DNA from: JAVVEH01 sp032251435
GTDB lineage: Bacteria; Verrucomicrobiota; Lentisphaeria; Oligosphaerales; MVZH01
Length of the DNA: 32,241 nucleotides
Direction: 5' to 3'
Assembly (NCBI GenBank): GCA_032251435.1
Contig: JAVVEH010000047.1
Coordinates: forward strand, 1 to 32,241
Numbering within the stretch: position 1 is the first letter of the stretch; each line of letters opens with the position of its first letter. Below the pieces are notes generated by a model. The model saw only the letters and a program-made list of their open reading frames with translations. It searched no databases and had not been told where the DNA came from. Positions 6,785-13,757 of this stretch are shown in pieces. The position numbers were made by a program, and so were the translations under genes.

Positions 6785-9700
6785 CTATTCCATGCCCTCC
6801 CGGTCCCGGATCACCAGCCAGGTGACCAGTTCGAAATCATCCAGGCCTGACGCTTTGTCGGAAGACGCGACCAGTTTCCCGCCGCGTCCGCTGAAAAGAT
6901 TGGCCAAGTTGCGACGGTTGAAATGCTGCTCGACGGCTTTCAAGGCCTTTTTCAGCAGATCGTCATACTTGGTCATATCTTTGCCGTCATGGGTATCTTC
7001 ATCAAAGGCCCGGCAGAGGGCATCGTGAGCACTGGCACGCCCCAGACAGCAGGCCTGAAAAATGGACAGAATCTGCTTGGGGTGGGCGAAGTTGTAACGC
7101 ACGGTCCCGTCGTCACGAATGTAGACCAGGAAGTAAGGCTGAAGGGGGTTGACCCGGTCCAGTCCATCGCTGGCGCGGGTTTGACGCAGACAGAAAACAA
7201 CGCCGGGTTTCACAATCCGGTCAAGGTTCGCATGCGGATCGAGACCGGGCAGCGTTCCTGACGCCTTTGGCGGCGGGACGACCGCATAAAGGCCCAGGGG
7301 GGCCGACTCCAATTGCTCCTTGTTGGCCTGCAGGTAGTTCAGCAAGTCAACGCGGAAATCATCCAGAGTAAAATCACTCAGGTTGATATTTTCCTCGAGA
7401 TCCTCCAGGTCGAGAATTTCGTCCTTCAGGCGCAGGAGCTGTTTCTCCCGGTAGGTCAAATCCTCGTGAATCAGGTCTTTAAGCTGTTCCTGGCCGAGCA
7501 GGTTGTCCTCGCCGGTAGCTGCCAGATCGACCAGGGCCATGCGGGTTTCCACCCGTTCTTTCAGTCCGATATACTGGTTCAGATCGTCCGTCGGCCAGAA
7601 ATTGACAAGTTTCACCTGCTGGTTAATTGATCCCAGGCGGTCGATCCGGCCAAAGCGCTGGATAATGCGCACGGGATTCCAGTGGATGTCGTAGTTGACC
7701 ACCATGTCGCAGTCCTGAAGGTTCTGCCCCTCGGAAATACAGTCAGTGGCAATCAGCAGGTCGATTTCCTCTTCCTGGGGCATGTTGCCCATTTTTTCCC
7801 GGCCTTTGGAAATCGGAGAAAAATTGGTGAGGATAGCATCGAAATGGGTCTGTCGGGTAAACCCTTTGGGGTCAAAGGTGGTGCGATTCTCCACGCTGCC
7901 GCCGGACACCAGGGCGGCGTGGATGCCAAACTCCGATTTCACCCAATCACGAAGGTTGTCGTATAAGTAATTTGCGGTGTCCGCAAACGCGGTGAAGACC
8001 AGCACCTTGCGGTTCCCCGAGTTGATCGGGGTGGCCAGTTTTTCGGCGATAACTTCCTTGATCTTGGCTAACTTCCCGTCGCGCGCGGGGGTGACTGCCC
8101 GGGCGATGTTGTAAAGATTGCAGAGCTGATCACGATCGGCTTTCAGGGCTTCCTTCCAACGATCCAGGTCCAGGTGCTTGAACTGGAATTTCAGCTTTTT
8201 GCCGACCGCAAATCTCTCTGCGATTTCCTCCAGTTCTTCATCTCCCTCAATATCTTCTGCGGATACGGCTTCAATCATATCAGGCTGGACATAGTCTCCA
8301 CGGGCCGCGTCAAAATCCGAGATGCGTGTTAAAAGATCATCGATCTTTCGGATGGTCCGTTCCATAGTGGCCGCAAAGGATGTAACCGAACTTTCCAGGC
8401 GCTTGAGGAAGTTCACCCGCATCATACCGATCAAAGACTGCTCACGAGTTTTCTGCTCATCGAATTTTCCCCGGCCTTCCCCGGGTTCAACCGTCGATTC
8501 AATATCGTAGTTTGAAAAGAAACAGGGCTGCACGTATTCAGAAGGATTGTATAAAGAAAGTTTAAACTGGCCAATCTCCTCATGCAGCTTGTCATAACTG
8601 GGAAACATGTTGGCCAAATCCAGTTCCGGGTGTTCAGCCGTCGGTTTCATCCGTGCGGGGAACTTTCCAATCGCTTTCAAATCATAATGGCTGACGACAT
8701 GCTTGCGCGAGCGCGCTATAGTCATTTCGTCGAGCAATTTGAAAAAGCCGGAATCCAGTCTTTCGAGAAGCGACTGCAGGGAACGCTCTTTGGCCCGCTT
8801 GGGATCCGCCCAGTTCTTGAACTGTAGCTGGGCGGTTTTAAGTGTCCCGCCGATATCGGCAATCCCCGCACTATCCTTTAGGGCCTTATCCCTTTTCCCG
8901 GTAATGAAATAGAGCTGATTACGCAGGTCACGCAGGGAATTGTTGACCGGGGTCGCCGATAAAAGCAGCACTTTTGTTTTGATGCCGTTTTTAACAATTT
9001 CTTCCATGACCCGCTCATAGCGTGTGGGGCGATGGGTCCCGTCCTCCTCGGTTTTTCCATAAGCGTCATTGCGGAAATTGTGAGACTCGTCGATGACCAG
9101 CAGGTCGTAGTTGCCCCAGTTAAGATTTTCCAAGTCCAGACCGTCGTCATTAACTCCTCCATTGTGACGGGACATGTCTGTGTGGCAGACGATATCGTAG
9201 CGGAGCTTGTCATCGGCCAGGATGTTCCGGCAGTCGTTGTTTTTATAAAGCGACCAGTTGTTGAACAGTTTCTTCGGGCACATGACCAGCACCCGGTTAT
9301 TGAGCAGTTCAAAGTATTTTATAACGGCCAGTGCTTCAAACGTTTTTCCCAAGCCGACGCTGTCGGCAATGATACACCCATTGTGCTGAAGGATTTTATT
9401 GATGGCCCCCGTAGCGCCATGTTTTTGGAATTCAAACAGGGTATTCCAGACTTTGGTCTCAAAAAAGCCTGTTTCCTGCTCCAATAGCCCGGCCCGGGAC
9501 TGATCCTCCAGAAACTTTTTGAATACATGGAAAAGGGTCAGGTAGTATATGAACTCCGGGGACGTATCGCTGTACAGACGTTCCAGGTAATCAAGAACAT
9601 CCTGTTTGACGTCCTTGGTCAGCTTCGCATCGGTCCACAGTTCATCAAACCAGCATAGAAGATCCTGAATGTCCCGGCGATCGTTAAGCTCGAGGTTCAA

Positions 9701-10195
9701 TTCGATGTTCGGCTGATCAGAAAATCCCAGTCCTCTCACCGTAAAGTTGGAGCTGCCCACTAGAGCATGTTCCAGCCCATTGGGCTGCTTGACATGGTAC
9801 ATCTTCCCATGCAGGAGCCCGGCCTGGGTAATGGAACGGATTTCAGCCTTCCTCTTGATCCAGTCGGCGCAGTCCCTGGCAATCTGTTTCTGCTGAAGCC
9901 GCCCGCGCAGCTTGAGCTGCCCCTCTTCGAAGTCGAATGCCTTGGCCTGATCCTGCTCCGGATCCAAAACAAACCGGGGCTCCCCGAAAAGAAAACGAAA
10001 GCCGGAAAGATTCTCAAGGTGTGACCTGAGACGCGCGTAAGCGTAGATGGTGAAGTAAGCGGAAACAGATGAGAACTCGGAATCATCCGAGAGTCTGGCA
10101 CGGAGGAAATCTCCCGCCGCCCCGCGGGCACGGTTGTCCCAGATGGCCGAGTTTTTCGCATCCGCCGACCACTTGCGAGAGTGTTCCGGATCCAC
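6785..10195 (-). CDS. PLD-family nuclease fused to SNF2-like helicase
   Basis: This is an 1136-residue two-part enzyme. The N-terminus carries one phospholipase-D-type nuclease motif: HGKMYHVK near residue 129 and GSSNFTVRGLG near 147. The SNF2/superfamily 2 helicase follows, with Walker A DSVGLGKT near 280, DESHN near 369, LLLSATPVN near 413 and, in the C-terminal lobe, VLVFTAFADT, LLIATDCISEGQNLQ and QRFGRIDRLGS (motif VI). A single HKD motif suggests the nuclease works as a dimer. The GTG start at 10195 is chosen because AAAGGAGG lies 7 bases upstream; a TTG seven codons earlier would put that ribosome site inside the gene. SNF2 and PLD proteins occur as separate subunits in DISARM (DrmD, DrmC), where they act with a methyltransferase. 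Here they are one chain, first in the operon. I infer a DNA-translocating defence nuclease. Confidence 0.9.
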   Translation of the reverse strand: MDPEHSRKWSADAKNSAIWDNRARGAAGDFLRARLSDDSEFSSVSAYFTIYAYARLRSHLENLSGFRFLFGEPRFVLDPEQDQAKAFDFEEGQLKLRGRLQQKQIARDCADWIKRKAEIRSITQAGLLHGKMYHVKQPNGLEHALVGSSNFTVRGLGFSDQPNIELNLELNDRRDIQDLLCWFDELWTDAKLTKDVKQDVLDYLERLYSDTSPEFIYYLTLFHVFKKFLEDQSRAGLLEQETGFFETKVWNTLFEFQKHGATGAINKILQHNGCIIADSVGLGKTFEALAVIKYFELLNNRVLVMCPKKLFNNWSLYKNNDCRNILADDKLRYDIVCHTDMSRHNGGVNDDGLDLENLNWGNYDLLVIDESHNFRNDAYGKTEEDGTHRPTRYERVMEEIVKNGIKTKVLLLSATPVNNSLRDLRNQLYFITGKRDKALKDSAGIADIGGTLKTAQLQFKNWADPKRAKERSLQSLLERLDSGFFKLLDEMTIARSRKHVVSHYDLKAIGKFPARMKPTAEHPELDLANMFPSYDKLHEEIGQFKLSLYNPSEYVQPCFFSNYDIESTVEPGEGRGKFDEQKTREQSLIGMMRVNFLKRLESSVTSFAATMERTIRKIDDLLTRISDFDAARGDYVQPDMIEAVSAEDIEGDEELEEIAERFAVGKKLKFQFKHLDLDRWKEALKADRDQLCNLYNIARAVTPARDGKLAKIKEVIAEKLATPINSGNRKVLVFTAFADTANYLYDNLRDWVKSEFGIHAALVSGGSVENRTTFDPKGFTRQTHFDAILTNFSPISKGREKMGNMPQEEEIDLLIATDCISEGQNLQDCDMVVNYDIHWNPVRIIQRFGRIDRLGSINQQVKLVNFWPTDDLNQYIGLKERVETRMALVDLAATGEDNLLGQEQLKDLIHEDLTYREKQLLRLKDEILDLEDLEENINLSDFTLDDFRVDLLNYLQANKEQLESAPLGLYAVVPPPKASGTLPGLDPHANLDRIVKPGVVFCLRQTRASDGLDRVNPLQPYFLVYIRDDGTVRYNFAHPKQILSIFQACCLGRASAHDALCRAFDEDTHDGKDMTKYDDLLKKALKAVEQHFNRRNLANLFSGRGGKLVASSDKASGLDDFELVTWLVIRDREGME

Positions 10196-10197
10196 CT

Positions 10198-10353
10198 CTA
10201 TTCCTCCTTTTGCCAAGCGGCTTTCATGGCGCGTCGCGGAGCGTGTCGGCCGGTGTCGGCGTGGCCGCGGACATCGCTGACAATGCCCTGCCGGCCGCCC
10301 GCGGCCGCGGGCATGCCAATCTGTGGATTTAAAACGTTTTCACTCAAACCCAT
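10198..10353 (-). CDS. Possible 51-residue leader ORF before the helicase
   Basis: An ATG-initiated frame of 52 codons ends in a TAG that falls between the helicase Shine-Dalgarno and its GTG, leaving only 2 bases between stop and start. The product is Gly/Ala/Arg-rich and I recognise no family. The close stop-to-start spacing would allow translational coupling. However, the frame spans a 16-bp GC palindrome and may simply be open by chance in GC-rich DNA. I give it low weight. Confidence 0.2.
   Translation of the reverse strand: MGLSENVLNPQIGMPAAAGGRQGIVSDVRGHADTGRHAPRRAMKAAWQKEE
10203..10210 (-). promoter_or_regulatory. Shine-Dalgarno of the PLD-helicase gene, decides the start
   Basis: AAAGGAGG lies exactly 7 bases before the GTG at 10195. 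This is the strongest ribosome-binding site in the island and places the start there rather than at the upstream TTG (10216). Confidence 0.75.
10297..10312. repeat. 16-bp perfect GC palindrome upstream of the defence operon
   Basis: GCCCGCGGCCGCGGGC is a perfect self-complementary 16-mer about 100 bases upstream of the helicase start. It lies in a GC-rich patch between an AT-rich stretch and the operon. It could be an operator, a hairpin in the leader, or a relic of a dispersed repeat; nothing in the sequence decides between these. Confidence 0.5.
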
Positions 10354-10707
10354 GCGGCCACATCATTTCTTTCATTCTCCAAAATGCCGCATTTGCAAAG
10401 CAAACACGTGATGGATTTTAAAATAGAACCCGCTTGGCTGAGTACAAGCTACGGAACAAAAAAAGACGATAGTTAAACTGTGTTTTTTCGTCAAGGCACG
10501 AAAATTAAGAGGGGCAGGAAGGCGTTGTTTTTTTTTGTGGCTTTTTGTGCTTTTTTGTGGCTATCCTCTTCCCAGTTTTCAAAAATTAGTGTCGAATCAG
10601 TGTGAATGAGTGGTTCCTCGCATTGTTTTCCTCTCCCCATTTTTCTGTCAGCAATATTTGACGATTCGCTGCCGATCCAGTTGGTCGGCCCCTGCCACTG
10701 CCTGGCG
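10354..10707. other. Intergenic stretch without a convincing gene
   Basis: This stretch shows no credible coding sequence on either strand. It includes T/G-rich runs (about 10525-10560). At about 10634-10659 a CCCATTTTTCTGTC...ATATTT segment resembles one at about 29556-29582, which suggests a dispersed repeat. I see no clear terminator or promoter. Confidence 0.5.
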
Positions 10708-10903
10708 GTGTCCAGAACCNNNNNNNNNNNNNNNNNNNNNNNNNNNNNNNNNNNNNNNNNNNNNNNNNNNNNNNNNNNNNNNNNNNNNNNNNNNNNNNNN
10801 NNNNNNNNNNNNNNNNNNNTTGTCCAGAACCTTGTCCAGAACCTTGTCCAGAACCTTGTCCAGAACCTTGTCCAGAACCTTGTCCAAAACCTTGTCCAGA
10901 ACC
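10708..10903. repeat. 12-bp tandem repeat array interrupted by an assembly gap
   Basis: The unit TTGTCCAGAACC occurs seven times in perfect register at 10820-10903; the sixth copy has one change (TTGTCCAAAACC). One further copy with a G in first position ends exactly at the left edge of the gap (10708-10719). The true copy number is therefore unknown. The 12-base unit contains no stop in any of six frames, so long meaningless open frames run through it on both strands. Confidence 0.95.
10720..10819. other. Assembly gap of exactly 100 N
   Basis: A block of exactly 100 undetermined bases lies inside the 12-bp tandem array, with repeat units on both sides. The round length marks a scaffold gap of unknown true size, probably caused by the array itself. 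Confidence 0.98.
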
Positions 10904-11021
10904 TGAATCCGTTTTGACTTTGGTTCAAGGACACCGCCGAAGGCAGAGCGGCTCTGCGGGATCCGCGCAAATCCCGCTCCGAACAGGAAGAAACTGAAGC
11001 CCGACGAGGTGCGAGACGAGG

Positions 11022-12368
11022 TCACGTTTCAGGAGAGCCCGCTTGGCTTCCGGCATCAGCGGTTTTTCTAAATCGGGCCACGAACATGGCGTCGGAATCC
11101 CCTTCCCACGGCCAGATTTGCAGGAATCCCGGCGTTTCCACCCCGGTCAGGGGATGGGGAAAGGGCTCCAGCTCCACCGGCAGCGCCGCCAGAATCCGCT
11201 GGACATTGTCCTCGTTTTCCTCTTTAAACATGGAGCAGGTGGCGAAAACCAGTCGGCCAGCGGGCCGCAAGGCGGGAAACACCCGCCGCGCGATCTCAAA
11301 CTGTAGATCGGCCATTTTTCTTATATCCGCTTCCGGCAACTGCCAACGGGCGGCCGGATTCCGCCGCCAGGTTCCGGAACAGGTGCACGGCGCGTCCACC
11401 AGAACACCGTCAAACGCCGCCTGTTTCACCGACCCGTCTTTCCCGTCCCAATCTTCACAGTCAATATTCAGAAAACCGGCGCGGCGGGCGCGTTTTGTCA
11501 GATCTTGCAACGCATGCGGCCGCACATCCGACGCGACGACCGTGCCCTTGCGCCGCATGGCCGAGGCGAGTTGCAGACTTTTGCCGCCGGCGCCGGCGCA
11601 GGCGTCCCACCAGCGTTGTCCGGGTGTCGGATCGCAAACCGCGCCAATCGCTTGTGAAGCCAGATCCTGCACGTCATACAGCCCGTCCCGGAAACTGGCT
11701 AGTTGGTGGAGATTGACGTGGGGGTATCCCACTGAAACCGCGTTTTTCAGACGCGCGTGAGGCACCGGATCGAGGTTTTCCGCCCGCAAAACCGCCAAGG
11801 TCTCTTCAATCTTATCGGTTTGCAGCCGCAGCCACATGGGCGGCCGGCTTTGCAGCCACTCAGCCAGCGTTTTTCTATCGACATCAGCGGCGAGATGATC
11901 GTCCATCCATATCGGGAACAAGGGCTCCGCCGCCGTTTCCCGCGGGCGGGGATCGGTTTCAGCCAGCCGTCTTAAGGCCAGCCGGGGCGGTGTGTCAGGC
12001 AGATGATCCAATTCGCCGGCCACATGTAAACAGCGGACAGCGGCCTGGAAATCCGGCCAGCCGCCGCCTTCCAGGCATGAGTCACAGACAGCGAACCGGT
12101 GGTCAAAAAGCTCACGCTCGCGGGCGGCGAGTTCCCCCAGGCACGCGCCCCACCAGCGGAAAGCGGCGAAGACGGTGTCCGTGATGAACCGGCGGTCCCG
12201 CGAACCGATTTGCCGGTTGTTTCTGAAAAAATAATTGAGACTGCGGTCGGCGGGACGGCCAGCGAAAAAAACACTCTCGGCCACCTGGCGGAAAGCCTCC
12301 GCACATACCCGCGCCTGATGATCCGCCCGCCGGGCAAGTTTTAAATTGTCGAGGTCTTTATTTGTCAT
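11022..12368 (-). CDS. RsmB/NOP2-family rRNA cytosine-C5 methyltransferase
   Basis: This 448-residue protein has an N-terminal helical NusB/RsmB-like part with the conserved LNYFFRNNRQIGSRDRRFITDTVFAAFRW region, then an AdoMet-binding domain. Key motifs are DVQDLASQAI, the AdoMet loop DACAGAGGKSLQLA, the motif IV cysteine in DAPCTCSGTWRRNPAARW and the catalytic motif VI cysteine in FATCSMFKEENE. Two cysteines in these positions are characteristic of RNA m5C methyltransferases. The likely substrate is a cytosine in 16S rRNA, but RsmB- and RsmF-type enzymes are hard to separate by eye, so I give no symbol. It starts at ATG 12368, with no strong Shine-Dalgarno visible. The repeat region downstream contains no obvious terminator. 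Confidence 0.9.
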   Translation of the reverse strand: MTNKDLDNLKLARRADHQARVCAEAFRQVAESVFFAGRPADRSLNYFFRNNRQIGSRDRRFITDTVFAAFRWWGACLGELAARERELFDHRFAVCDSCLEGGGWPDFQAAVRCLHVAGELDHLPDTPPRLALRRLAETDPRPRETAAEPLFPIWMDDHLAADVDRKTLAEWLQSRPPMWLRLQTDKIEETLAVLRAENLDPVPHARLKNAVSVGYPHVNLHQLASFRDGLYDVQDLASQAIGAVCDPTPGQRWWDACAGAGGKSLQLASAMRRKGTVVASDVRPHALQDLTKRARRAGFLNIDCEDWDGKDGSVKQAAFDGVLVDAPCTCSGTWRRNPAARWQLPEADIRKMADLQFEIARRVFPALRPAGRLVFATCSMFKEENEDNVQRILAALPVELEPFPHPLTGVETPGFLQIWPWEGDSDAMFVARFRKTADAGSQAGSPET

Positions 12369-12383
12369 GGAAATCTTTAGAAA

Positions 12384-12599
12384 TTACAACCCGTTCACGG
12401 CCTCACGCAACGCTTTGATCTCATCCTCACCCATAGGTTGGTAGCGGCGGCGACGGAGTCGATTATTCAATTCATAACAAGCTGTAAAGCTCCACCCATA
12501 GAGCCGTACCCGTCGCCTCGTAACCCGCGAACACTTGATCCGGAACCAATGGCCGGGAATGTTCACAAGCGGAACTTTGACAGGCGTAACAATAGACAT
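12384..12599 (-). CDS. Small hypothetical protein, uncertain
   Basis: This 71-codon frame has an ATG start preceded closely by GAGAGGG and ends 15 bases before the RsmB-like gene start. The product is basic (RLRRRRYQPMGEDEIKALREAV near its end) and I recognise no family. It overlaps the 3' part of the ORF at 12472-13026 in another frame, so at most one of the two is real here. It could be the displaced 3' end of that ORF after repeat insertion or a frameshift. Confidence 0.25.
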   Translation of the reverse strand: MSIVTPVKVPLVNIPGHWFRIKCSRVTRRRVRLYGWSFTACYELNNRLRRRRYQPMGEDEIKALREAVNGL

Positions 12600-13026
12600 G
12601 CCCTCTCTTGAAACTTGGAAATGATGAACAGATGAACAGGGAATAACGAATATCGAAAGAGAGGTGCTTTGGATCTTTCTTAAGATTCGGAAGTTTCATC
12701 TTGTTCGGAGCGGGAAGTTTACGACCCCGGATGGTCGCTTTCCTGAATTCCGCGGACACCGCGGCTTGCTCGCTGACTATTCGATCGGCTTGATCAACTA
12801 ATTCATCCAACGGACTGTCCAGTCTGACAGTGAGTTCCACCCCCGGCATGTCCGTGGAAGTCATTTGATGGCGGGCGGATGTCAAGGCCAACAATTCAGC
12901 CATCCCTTCCACCATCTTGCCCGCGGCGGCCAGACGCCGGGCTTTCTCATCCGCCTGTGTAAGGGACTTTTCCGCCCGGGAATGCGGGTGACAAGCGCTT
13001 GATGGATGGTGTTTCTCAACCGCCAT
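12472..13026 (-). CDS. Unrecognised protein coupled to the DUF503 gene, repeat-bearing C-terminus
   Basis: The ATG at 13026 overlaps the DUF503 stop (TGATG), and a GTG one codon earlier also overlaps it; either favours coupled translation. The first ~95 residues are helical and soluble-looking, with an Ala/Lys-rich stretch (QADEKARRLAAAGKMVEGMAE) and PLDELVDQADRIVSEQ. I recognise no family. From about EFRKATIRGRK onward the frame runs through a dispersed repeat shared with the mqnC gene (12691-12745), and the rest (DIRYSLFICSSF, then cysteine-rich) looks non-native. The genuine protein may therefore be shorter, with its original 3' end replaced. DUF503/YlxP genes often precede rbfA, but this does not look like RbfA. 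Confidence 0.45.
   Translation of the reverse strand: MAVEKHHPSSACHPHSRAEKSLTQADEKARRLAAAGKMVEGMAELLALTSARHQMTSTDMPGVELTVRLDSPLDELVDQADRIVSEQAAVSAEFRKATIRGRKLPAPNKMKLPNLKKDPKHLSFDIRYSLFICSSFPSFKRGHVYCYACQSSACEHSRPLVPDQVFAGYEATGTALWVELYSLL
12691..12745. repeat. Dispersed repeat, copy 1 (shared with mqnC)
   Basis: This segment aligns with 30704-30757. A core GACCCCGGATGGTCGCT is identical in both (12723-12739 and 30735-30751), and the flanks remain similar for about 30 bases on one side (AAGTTTCA...GGGAA) and a few on the other (TCCTGAA versus TCTTGAA). It lies inside the ORF at 12472-13026 and is translated there in a different frame from the copy in mqnC. Confidence 0.75.
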
Positions 13027-13307
13027 CACATAAACTCCATAGAAACATCCTCAACCACGCAGTCAGGCAATGTCTCAATACATTCGGCCACTTTACTCAA
13101 TACCTGGTTGCAGAACCGCTGCTGATTACTCACGGTCACCACGGCGATGACCGCATGATTCCAGATGTCATTTTCCTCCACTTCCGCGACCGAGACATTA
13201 AACTTTTTGCGCACGCGGTCCCGTAAACGGTTCAACACCGCCCGCTTGTCTTTTAATGAAAAAGCGGTTGGAATATCCAATTCAACAAGTAATGAACCAA
13301 TAATCAT
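13026..13307 (-). CDS. DUF503 (YlxP-like) protein
   Basis: This 93-residue protein matches the DUF503 family. It opens with MIIGSLLVELDIPTAFSLKDKRAVLNRLRDRVRKKFNVSVAEVEE, the typical sequence with an LKDKR motif after the first strand. WNHAVIAVVTVSNQQ and a C-terminal helix and strand (EDVSMEF) follow. Family members are about 95 residues, so this is full length. In many bacteria the gene lies among translation genes near rbfA and infB; its function is not settled. The ATG at 13307 has a purine-rich AGAGAAG upstream. The stop overlaps the start of the next ORF. Confidence 0.88.
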   Translation of the reverse strand: MIIGSLLVELDIPTAFSLKDKRAVLNRLRDRVRKKFNVSVAEVEENDIWNHAVIAVVTVSNQQRFCNQVLSKVAECIETLPDCVVEDVSMEFM

Positions 13308-13757
13308 AATGCTTCTCTTGAAGGTTCGTTCAATAATAAGTAAGTCATTAATCCGCCTTCGCCAAGGCTACGTCGTGACGGGTCAGCGCTCAATGATCAA
13401 GTTTCATTTTGCCCGGCCCGGCATCGCCGGAATATCGCCACCTGAAATAAAAAAACATTGGGGAGCGATACTATACACCCTTGAAAGAAAGTCACCTCCG
13501 GTTAGAGTAAACCCGATAGCGGAGCCTAAGGTAGAATAGCGCTAAGTTAAAGCTTGAATAGCGTGTTTCGAATTGCCATTGACCCTTAATCAAGAAAGCT
13601 TGGGAAATTTCCGATTAGGGGGAATGATTAAGGCGAAAGATTAGGGATTGTGAATTCTATAACCTTAATCTTTCGCCTTAATCCCTTACCCTAATCGATC
13701 TTTTTAAACTCTATTTACGAACCCCGTTTCTCCCCATAAAAGTGACGCGTCACAGCG
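13308..13757. other. 450-bp intergenic region with repeats, no gene seen
   Basis: This region lies between two divergently read genes, so it must hold both promoters, but I could not pick clear -35/-10 pairs. No credible coding frame is visible. Around 13350-13385 is a segment (CCGCCTTCGCCAAGGCTACG) that looks like a dispersed repeat. The right third is occupied by the long inverted repeat listed separately. Confidence 0.5.
13612..13697. repeat. 35-bp imperfect inverted repeat
   Basis: Arms at 13612-13646 and 13663-13697 pair at 30 of 35 positions around a 16-base spacer. The inner 18 bases, GATTAAGGCGAAAGATTA, are identical in inverted form, as are the outer 9 (CGATTAGGG). The element ends about 60 bases before the metalloenzyme gene. 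It could form a long hairpin in the leader RNA or be a MITE-like element. There is no T-run after it in either direction, so it is not a typical intrinsic terminator. Confidence 0.9.

Noticed and set aside
39..10195. Canonical DISARM or BREX locus
   Set aside because: No DrmA, DrmB, PglZ, BrxC or BrxL homologue is recognisable. Only the methyltransferase and the helicase/PLD parts are shared in type.
10648..11025. Minus-strand frame through the 12-bp array, starting in a GTGA overlap with the RsmB-like stop
   Set aside because: It consists of repeat-derived sequence, (VLDK)n and undetermined bases. The array is open in all frames, so the length and overlap carry no coding evidence.
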